Part shown: piece after piece, positions 33,784 to 39,436 of the stretch
Numbering within the stretch: position 1 is the stretch's first letter
Layout of the letters: the number at the start of each line of letters is the position of its first letter
Origin: Gammaproteobacteria bacterium
GTDB taxonomy: Bacteria > Pseudomonadota > Gammaproteobacteria > Arenicellales > Poriferihabitantaceae
Length of the DNA: 39,436 nt
Assembly: GCA_024644945.1 (NCBI GenBank)
Contig: JAHEGU010000029.1
Location: forward strand, 1 to 39,436
Direction of reading: 5' to 3'
The notes under the pieces: generated by a model
The model's database searches: none
Told to the model about the DNA's origin: nothing
What the model saw: the letters and a program-made list of their open reading frames with translations, nothing else
Made by a program: the position numbers and the translations under genes

Positions 33784-35055
33784 TTAAAACAAGCGTTTTA
33801 CGGAGTCCAGCAGCTTCGACCACCACGGTCCTTCGATATACTCATCATCGACATATAGTCTCTGCTCTAGCAAAGGCTCACCGCCATACTTCACTACTAT
33901 CAGGCCTGCATCTGCACCCTTCTCAAGAGGCGCTTCAAGGCTCTCTGGTATATCGAGCGCCGCCGAGAGATTGTCTTTCTGGCCTTTAGGAAACACCAGA
34001 CCTAGATGTCGATTCACGCTTAGACTTGCTTCGCTGGTATTGCCCATCCAGAGCGGAACTGAAGCCACTTCATTACCGGGTGAGTAGAGCAGTAACCCAT
34101 CATAGGCGGCATAACCATATTGTAACAATGACTGAACAGCGTCAGCCCGCAGTTTACGACTGTCGGCTCCAGTGACAATAGCCATCAACCGCATATCGTC
34201 TCTCTTCGCGGTTCCGACCAGACAATAACCTGCAGCTTTAGTGTAGCCGGTTTTAAGACCATCAACGCTTGGATCTCTCCATAGCAGCGAGTTGCGATTC
34301 TTCTGCGTGATATCGTTGTAGGTAAACTCTCTTGTCGAATACAGCGCAAACAAATCAGGAAAACTTCGTATCAAGGCCCTTCCTAAAATTAGAATATCTT
34401 CAGCCGTTGAATAGTGATCGGGGTCGGGCAGACCATTACTGTTTGTGAAGTGAGAATTAATCATTCCGAGTTCCGCAGCTTTGTGGTTCATACGCACTGC
34501 AAAGCCCTCTTCACTGCCACCAAGGTGCTCGGCAAGCGCTACTGAAGCGTCGTTACCGGATTGAATGATTAATCCCTTCAGAAGGCTTTCTACATCGACC
34601 CGGGTATCGACCTGTATAAACATTCTTGAGCCGCCTGTTTTCCAGGCCTTTTTACTGACATAAACCTGGTCAGTCAGCTTAATTTCTCCCTTGGTTAATG
34701 CTTCAAACACCAGGAAGCTGGTCATCAGCTTGGTCAGACTGGCGGGTTCGATTCGGAGGTCGCGATTTTCGCTGCCGAGTATCCAGCCACTTTCGAAATC
34801 GAGCAGCATCCATGATTTCGCCGCAATATCCGGCGTAGGCACTACTGATTTAACCGAACCAGGAATTTCTACCAGTCCACCAGGACTTGGGTTGGACGCT
34901 ACTGTGCTAGAGGACTGAGCAAAAATATCGGTGCTGATAGGTACCGATATCAAAGTTAATGCGATCAACATTAACGGTAGAACCGGGAAAGCGCGCGGAA
35001 TGAGTTTCAATGTGATTTTTATGGTGTTGTACCGAAGAAAATTATACCGATCCAA
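33784..35055 (-). CDS. dacA: D-alanyl-D-alanine carboxypeptidase (PBP5/6 family)
   Basis: This penicillin-binding protein trims the terminal D-Ala from peptidoglycan pentapeptides in the periplasm. The three active-site motifs are present: SxxK as PASLTKLM (Ser106, Lys109), SxN as QSGNDAS (Ser166), and KTG in VDGLKTGYTKAAG. A PBP5-type C-terminal domain follows, and an amphipathic tail (WSKLLDSVKRLF) can anchor it to the membrane. The longest frame begins at a TTG (35053-35055). However, a TATAAT on the coding strand (35041-35046) lies within its first codons, so the TTG 15 codons later (MKLIPRAFPVLPLM, a better signal peptide) may be the real start. Neither has a clear Shine-Dalgarno. Confidence 0.93.
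   Translation of the reverse strand: MDRYNFLRYNTIKITLKLIPRAFPVLPLMLIALTLISVPISTDIFAQSSSTVASNPSPGGLVEIPGSVKSVVPTPDIAAKSWMLLDFESGWILGSENRDLRIEPASLTKLMTSFLVFEALTKGEIKLTDQVYVSKKAWKTGGSRMFIQVDTRVDVESLLKGLIIQSGNDASVALAEHLGGSEEGFAVRMNHKAAELGMINSHFTNSNGLPDPDHYSTAEDILILGRALIRSFPDLFALYSTREFTYNDITQKNRNSLLWRDPSVDGLKTGYTKAAGYCLVGTAKRDDMRLMAIVTGADSRKLRADAVQSLLQYGYAAYDGLLLYSPGNEVASVPLWMGNTSEASLSVNRHLGLVFPKGQKDNLSAALDIPESLEAPLEKGADAGLIVVKYGGEPLLEQRLYVDDEYIEGPWWSKLLDSVKRLF
35041..35046 (-). promoter_or_regulatory. Candidate -10 for a dacA promoter
   Basis: The coding strand carries a perfect TATAAT just inside the longest dacA frame. No good -35 lies 16-18 bp upstream, so the promoter is a weak prediction. 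If used, transcription would begin downstream of the longest start codon. Confidence 0.35.
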
Positions 35056-35150
35056 ACCGCATATTGTACTGGCAATAACATGACAAATTTTTAGACGGCA
35101 TTTCTTCTATATGTAGTCAATCAGCGACAGTAGACCGGGTAAGTGGACCG

Positions 35151-35176
35151 CACCTGGCGATGATCCTCGGCAGGTG
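35151..35176 (-). other. Hairpin in the rlpA-dacA intergenic region
   Basis: CACCTG (35151-35156) and CAGGTG (35171-35176) form a 6-bp stem, extended inside by CGA/TCG after one mismatch, with a six-base loop. No U-tract follows on the transcribed strand, so it is more likely an mRNA processing or stability hairpin than a terminator. It lies in the 148-bp gap that separates dacA from the upstream genes. Confidence 0.35.
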
Positions 35177-35203
35177 GTCGCAGACTTCATTTCGCCAAGG
35201 TGC

Positions 35204-36085
35204 TCAAATTTCCTTTAGCTGGATATTTTCACCTGTCAGGAGTTGCAGTGCCGCTTTTGCGCTTTCTGCTGCGGAGCGTTCTGGAAAGGGACCTGCCACG
35301 ACTCGATACGGCGAGCCATTTTGTGCAAGTTCCTGATCTGATTCAGGTCTTACAGGATACCCATTCTGTCGTAGCTGTTTACGAAGCTGTATTGCGTTCG
35401 CCAGTTCGGAGAAGGCCCCAAGCTGCAGGGCGAATCCGCCGCCTGCGGATAGATCACCTGTGCCTGCCGTACCCGCATATTTTTGTGGTGGTCCTTGAGT
35501 AACCGCGGCAACCTGGGGATCTAGTGCCACTACTTCTACTCGCCCCGTTCCGTTGCTGCTGATACCTAATTTCCATGCTGCCGCATAGGAAAGATCGATA
35601 ATTCTATTATGTAAGAACGGGCCACGATCGTTGACTTTGACAACAACCGATCTGCCATTATCGAGATTAGTGACTCTGACGAAGCTGGGAATTGGTAATA
35701 TCGTGTGCGCGGCACTCATTGCAAACATGTCATAAGGCTCGCCACTTGACGTGCGGCGTCCATGGAACTTTTTACCGTACCATGACGCGGTGCCGCGCGC
35801 CTTATAACCTCGCGCATCAGCCATTGGTCGATAAGTCTTTCCAAGGGCTTGGTAAGGTTTGTTACCTGTTTTACTGAGCGGTAACTTAACCGGAACGGCA
35901 TCTGGTATGCTCGACAAATCTTTATCGATATTTGTTGGTGGCCGGTCTCCGCCATAATATCCACCCGGAGTGCCGGGGCGTACATTCTTATCTTGGCACC
36001 CCGCAAGCGACAGGCATAACGCTGCAATCGCTAGCCAGTAAATGCGGTAGAAATACATTTGAAGTCTAATTGTCCTTAATCGCAT
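35204..36085 (-). CDS. rlpA: RlpA septal-ring lytic transglycosylase family lipoprotein with SPOR domain
   Basis: The 293-residue protein has a lipoprotein signal with the lipobox LAGC (Cys30, from the longest start). A double-psi beta-barrel follows at about 95-190 (RGTASWYGKKFHGRRTSSGEPYDMFAMSAAH, then VKVNDRGPF with the conserved Asp). A SPOR domain lies at about 213-293 (GFALQLGAFSELANAIQLRKQLRQ). RlpA cleaves glycan strands stripped of stem peptides at the septum, and SPOR domains direct proteins there. It lies 10 bp after mltB. The ATG at 36083-36085 is used here. A second ATG at codon 10 (MYFYRIYWLAIAALC) would give a more compact lipoprotein signal. Confidence 0.93.
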   Translation of the reverse strand: MRLRTIRLQMYFYRIYWLAIAALCLSLAGCQDKNVRPGTPGGYYGGDRPPTNIDKDLSSIPDAVPVKLPLSKTGNKPYQALGKTYRPMADARGYKARGTASWYGKKFHGRRTSSGEPYDMFAMSAAHTILPIPSFVRVTNLDNGRSVVVKVNDRGPFLHNRIIDLSYAAAWKLGISSNGTGRVEVVALDPQVAAVTQGPPQKYAGTAGTGDLSAGGGFALQLGAFSELANAIQLRKQLRQNGYPVRPESDQELAQNGSPYRVVAGPFPERSAAESAKAALQLLTGENIQLKEI

Positions 36086-36095
36086 CTACATTTGT

Positions 36096-37091
36096 TCAGC
36101 CCTGTTGCTGATATCGTGCCCCAATTTGTAGCGATAACTCTGTGACAGCCATTGCGTAATTAATGCTCGGGTTGTAACGAGTAATTGCGTAGAAGTTTCT
36201 GAAACCGACAAAATAGCTTTTTCCTTGCTCCTGCGTCAGGGATAATAAAGCAACTTTCTTACTCGCTCCCCGCGAGTCAAAATCGACCTCCAAATCGACG
36301 AGTTTTTGCGCTTCGATATTTGGCTTGGCGCGCTTACTGATGTGTTCTTTGGCCGCATCAGACAAGTTGGAGTTAACCGACGCGAATATGCTCTGCCCGC
36401 GTCGCCACCCGTGCACATTCAGGTAGTTCGCTACACTGCCAATGGCATCTTCCATTTCGTTCACAAGATCACGTTTGCCGTTACCGTTGAAGTCAACAGA
36501 ATACGCTTTGTAGCTGGTTGGCATGAATTGTGGAATTCCAATAGCACCCGCATACGAACCAAGGACAGTATCTGGCGAAATCTGTTCGTTACGCGTGGTG
36601 TTCAGAAATGTTCTAAGTTCAGAACTGAAAAACTTACTTCGGCGAGGAAAGTCTGCGGTCAGCGTCACCAGACTGTCAAGGACCCGCCGATCTCCCATGC
36701 GTGTACCATAATGGGTTTCAACACCAATCAAGGAGACAATCACTGCGACTGGAACGCCATATTCTTTCTCGGCCGCTTCAAGTATTCCTTTATTCTGCTG
36801 CCAAAATTCAACGCCCTTATCTATCCGGGCCTGATTAATAAATATCTCACGGTATTTATGCCAGGGCAATGCCTCATATTGACGGTTCATCAGTTCGATT
36901 GTTTTCTGATCAACTTTTGCACTGGACAATACCGACAACAACTGGTCTTTCGGATAACCGTCCTGCTCGGTCATAGTTTGCACCAGTTCCATCAGGGCAG
37001 GATAACTGTTTACATCAAGCGCGCAGGCTGATCCAGGAAGGCAAGCAAAAATCCAAACTATTAGTGCATTGACCGGGGTGTTATTCATCAT
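36096..37091 (-). CDS. mltB: Lytic murein transglycosylase B (MltB family)
   Basis: The 331-residue protein has an N-terminal export signal (NALIVWIFACLPGSACA; no clean lipobox, so it may be soluble rather than lipidated). An SLT-type lysozyme-like domain follows, with catalytic Glu125 in LIGVETHYGTRMG. The motifs GSYAGAIGIPQFMPTSYKAYSVDFNGNGKRDLV and SVANYLNVHGWRRGQ are characteristic of MltB. The enzyme cuts MurNAc-GlcNAc bonds to give 1,6-anhydro ends. Its ATG overlaps the rodA stop (ATGA), showing translational coupling with the elongation machinery, and rlpA follows 10 bp later. Confidence 0.94.
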   Translation of the reverse strand: MMNNTPVNALIVWIFACLPGSACALDVNSYPALMELVQTMTEQDGYPKDQLLSVLSSAKVDQKTIELMNRQYEALPWHKYREIFINQARIDKGVEFWQQNKGILEAAEKEYGVPVAVIVSLIGVETHYGTRMGDRRVLDSLVTLTADFPRRSKFFSSELRTFLNTTRNEQISPDTVLGSYAGAIGIPQFMPTSYKAYSVDFNGNGKRDLVNEMEDAIGSVANYLNVHGWRRGQSIFASVNSNLSDAAKEHISKRAKPNIEAQKLVDLEVDFDSRGASKKVALLSLTQEQGKSYFVGFRNFYAITRYNPSINYAMAVTELSLQIGARYQQQG

Positions 37092-38206
37092 CTCGACAGC
37101 GCCCTTTTGTCACTGTGAATACTCATCAACATGCCAAAACCGATCATCAGAGTAACCATCGAAGTGCCGCCATAGCTAATTAAGGGTAGTGGCACTCCCA
37201 CAACAGGCAAGATACCTGAAACCATGCCGATATTAACAAATACATACAGGAAAAACGTGATAGATAATGCCCCTGCCAACAGTCTTGAATAAGTCCCGCG
37301 TGCATAGAATGCAATCATTAATCCACGGAATACCAGAAATAGATAAAGGCACAGTAATAACAGTACGCCGACCAGCCCAAATTCCTCCGCGTAGACAGCA
37401 AAAATAAAATCTGTCGAACGCTCAGGAATGAATTCAAGCTGGGACTGGGTACCGCCGAGCCACCCTTTCCCGCTGACTCCACCTGATCCGATCGCGATAA
37501 TTGATTGAATAGTGTGGTAACCCGCCCCTAAGGGATCTGCCCATGGATCAAACAGTGTCAGAATCCGTCTTTGCTGGTAAGGGTGCAGTACAAAAAACCA
37601 TAGCAGCGGCGCTATGGCTCCTAGCATGGCGCATACGCCCGCAATCAATTTCCATCCGATTCCTGCGAGAAAGATTACAATTACGCCGGTAGATGCTATC
37701 AGAATGGCGGTACCAAGATCCGGCTGCAGCACCACTAGGATCGTGGGGAGCAGTACGATACAAATTGACACGATCAAATAAGGAATTCTGGGTGGCAGAT
37801 TGGATCTGGTCATGACCCATGCCACCATCATTGGCACCGCCAGCTTCATAATTTCAGCGGGTTGAAAACGAAATACGCCAAGATCAAGCCATCGCTGCGC
37901 GCCTTTACCAATGAACCCAAAGCCCAGAACGATAAATAAAAGAATCAATCCGAAGCCATAAATATAGGGTGACCACCGCATCAGTGTCTGGGGGGAAATA
38001 CGGCTGAAAATCAGCATTAGAACTAGAGCAAACGCAATGCGCAGGGATTGCCTGGTTAATAGCGCGGTGCTTTCACCACCGGCACTATAAATAACCACCA
38101 GGCTGAGCAAAAGCGTCATCAGAACCGCTGCGACCAGAGGCAGGTCCAGCGGTAACGAGGAATCTGCCCGGTTGAAACTTCGTGTTGTGCCTGTCCAGCT
38201 CACCAT
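37088..38206 (-). CDS. rodA: Peptidoglycan polymerase RodA (SEDS family)
   Basis: The 372-residue protein has about ten membrane helices of the SEDS glycosyltransferases. Key motifs are GFGFIGKGAQRWLDLGVFRFQPAEIMKLAVPM, LQPDLGTAILI, and GSGGVSGKGWLGGTQSQLEFIPERSTDFIFAVYAEEFGL with the catalytic-region Asp. The C-terminal motif is LPVVGVPLPLISYGGTSMV. It polymerises glycan strands with PBP2 during side-wall growth. It begins 5 bp after mrdA stops and overlaps mltB by 4 bp. Nothing is atypical. Confidence 0.96.
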   Translation of the reverse strand: MVSWTGTTRSFNRADSSLPLDLPLVAAVLMTLLLSLVVIYSAGGESTALLTRQSLRIAFALVLMLIFSRISPQTLMRWSPYIYGFGLILLFIVLGFGFIGKGAQRWLDLGVFRFQPAEIMKLAVPMMVAWVMTRSNLPPRIPYLIVSICIVLLPTILVVLQPDLGTAILIASTGVIVIFLAGIGWKLIAGVCAMLGAIAPLLWFFVLHPYQQRRILTLFDPWADPLGAGYHTIQSIIAIGSGGVSGKGWLGGTQSQLEFIPERSTDFIFAVYAEEFGLVGVLLLLCLYLFLVFRGLMIAFYARGTYSRLLAGALSITFFLYVFVNIGMVSGILPVVGVPLPLISYGGTSMVTLMIGFGMLMSIHSDKRALSR

Positions 38207-38211
38207 GATTG

Positions 38212-39436
38212 CTAGCCAGGCTCCCTGGTATCAGCGCGGTTACTCACCAGTTCCCGGGTCTCTTCTTGTTCAGGAAACATGTCCAGTCTATCCAACAGAT
38301 AGTAGTCAATCAGTTTGCGCGCGATCGGGGCAGCGGTTCGACTGCCGCTGCCACCATGCTCAATCACCACAGCAATTGCAATTTTTGGATTATCAAGAGG
38401 CGCAAAGCCGACAAACAGTGAATGATCCCGAAACTTCTTCTCTGTATCTTTTTCTCGATAGGTCTCATTCTGGGCAATACTCTTGACTTGGGCGGTTCCC
38501 GTTTTCCCAGCCATTTCGTAGCGAATATTTTTGTTAATTCGTCTTGCGGTTCCCTTCTTACCGTGGACGACATCACGCATGGCGTTGATCACCAAGTCAT
38601 ACGCCTTTTCGTTTCTGGTTTCTATAGTTCCCATTACCTTAGGCAAAATGTCTTCCCGGGTTTGACTTTGTGGATTTTCTATCGCGGTCAAGAATCGTGG
38701 AGCAACCTGTTTGCCGCGATTGGCAAGTGTTGCGGTAGCGGCGGCAAGTTGAAGTGGTGTGACCAACATGTAGCCTTGACCAATACCTGTAATAATCGTT
38801 TCTCCTGGATACCAGGGTTGACCCCGGGCCTCAAGTTTCCACTTCTTCGACGGCATTAGACCGCTTGGTTCTCCCAATAAGTCGATGCCTGAAGGCTTGC
38901 CGAAGCCGAACCGACTCATGCCTTCGTGCATCTGGTCTATCCCGAGTTGCTTGGCAAGACGGTAGAAATACACATCGCAGGACTGCACTATGGCATTGTG
39001 GCCGTCAACATTACCATGCCCGGATTTCTTCCAGTCTCGATAACGGTGCCGGTACCCGGGAAGCCGGTAATAACCGCCACAAAATATCGAATTATCATGG
39101 TTGACACCGTTTTCCATTCCGACCAATGCCATAAAACCTTTGATGGTCGAGCCTGGTGCATAGCGGCCATAGAGTGATCGATTTAGTAATGGGCGTTCTT
39201 CGGACGCGCGTAATACCGAGTAGTCTTTCTTGCTGATGCCGTTAACGAATGGATTGGGATCGTATCCTGGGACGCTGGCAAACGCCAGAACGTCACCGGT
39301 TTGCGGCTCTATGGCGACCACCGAGCCTTCGTAGCCCTCAAGCGCTTCAACACTCTTTCGCTGCAGTGGAGTATCCAGGCTCAGATGAATTGTTTTACCC
39401 GCGTCTGAAGCTATCTGCTCTAGACTGCGAATCACT
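38212..39436 (-). CDS. mrdA: Penicillin-binding protein 2 (MrdA); N-terminus outside window
   Basis: About 408 C-terminal residues of the elongation-specific transpeptidase are visible; the frame is open to the window edge, so the true start lies beyond it. The visible part starts within the pedestal domain (LEQIASDAGKTIHLSLDTPLQ) and covers the transpeptidase. SxxK is APGSTIKGFM, the SxN-equivalent is QSCDVYFYRLAKQLG as in E. coli PBP2, and the KTG motif is AGKTGTAQVKS. It cross-links glycan made by RodA, whose gene starts 5 bp downstream. The C-terminus ends RELVSNRADTREPG, a short polar tail. Confidence 0.95.
   Translation of the reverse strand, partial: VIRSLEQIASDAGKTIHLSLDTPLQRKSVEALEGYEGSVVAIEPQTGDVLAFASVPGYDPNPFVNGISKKDYSVLRASEERPLLNRSLYGRYAPGSTIKGFMALVGMENGVNHDNSIFCGGYYRLPGYRHRYRDWKKSGHGNVDGHNAIVQSCDVYFYRLAKQLGIDQMHEGMSRFGFGKPSGIDLLGEPSGLMPSKKWKLEARGQPWYPGETIITGIGQGYMLVTPLQLAAATATLANRGKQVAPRFLTAIENPQSQTREDILPKVMGTIETRNEKAYDLVINAMRDVVHGKKGTARRINKNIRYEMAGKTGTAQVKSIAQNETYREKDTEKKFRDHSLFVGFAPLDNPKIAIAVVIEHGGSGSRTAAPIARKLIDYYLLDRLDMFPEQEETRELVSNRADTREPG

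Noticed and set aside
36306..37031. 241-codon open frame on the plus strand
   Set aside because: It is antisense to mltB, which has an intact catalytic domain over the same bases.

Overview
The window looks like chromosomal DNA of a gammaproteobacterium, probably an aerobic, environmental (perhaps marine) heterotroph. Evidence is the Gram-negative envelope genes (LptD with its four conserved cysteines, SurA, MltB, RlpA lipoprotein, MurU), the gammaproteobacterial order mrdA-rodA-mltB-rlpA-dacA-ybeD-lipB, a LiuR-type MerR regulator and an FNR/ANR-type box. No species can be named from sequence alone. No rRNA, tRNA, CRISPR array or complete mobile element was seen.

Positions 1-10237 (minus strand) are one tight operon: acyl-CoA synthetase, five genes of a branched-chain-amino-acid-type ABC transporter (ATPase, two permeases, binding protein, second ATPase), a PaaK-like adenylate-forming protein, an alpha-methylacyl-CoA racemase-like CaiB-family enzyme, and a LiuC-like enoyl-CoA hydratase cut by the window edge. 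Next come icmF (10400-13645, fused B12 acyl-CoA mutase with its G-protein chaperone) and, divergently, liuR and an iron alcohol dehydrogenase of the hydroxyacid-oxoacid transhydrogenase type. A perfect 20-bp palindrome lies between icmF and liuR. Together this reads as an island for import, activation, stereo-inversion and carbon-skeleton rearrangement of branched or methylated carboxylic acids.

Positions 15451-22277 hold loosely linked genes: an alpha/beta hydrolase, a SprT-like metallopeptidase, a hotdog thioesterase, a protein made of three RidA-like units, an EamA transporter and a KefB/C-type antiporter with a TTG start.

Positions 22278-26603 are a scarred zone: a MITE-like inverted repeat of about 170 bp, a perfect FNR box in front of an internally deleted universal stress protein, a truncated HlyD-type adaptor, an intact Na/Pi cotransporter with a PhoU-like tail, a small coiled-coil gene, and the 3' remnant of an IS91-family transposase with two in-frame stops.

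Positions 26604-39436 are housekeeping: lptD-surA-ubiK-yifB on the minus strand, murU divergent from lptD, and the elongasome/lipoate cluster mrdA (cut by the edge)-rodA-mltB-rlpA-dacA-ybeD-lipB.
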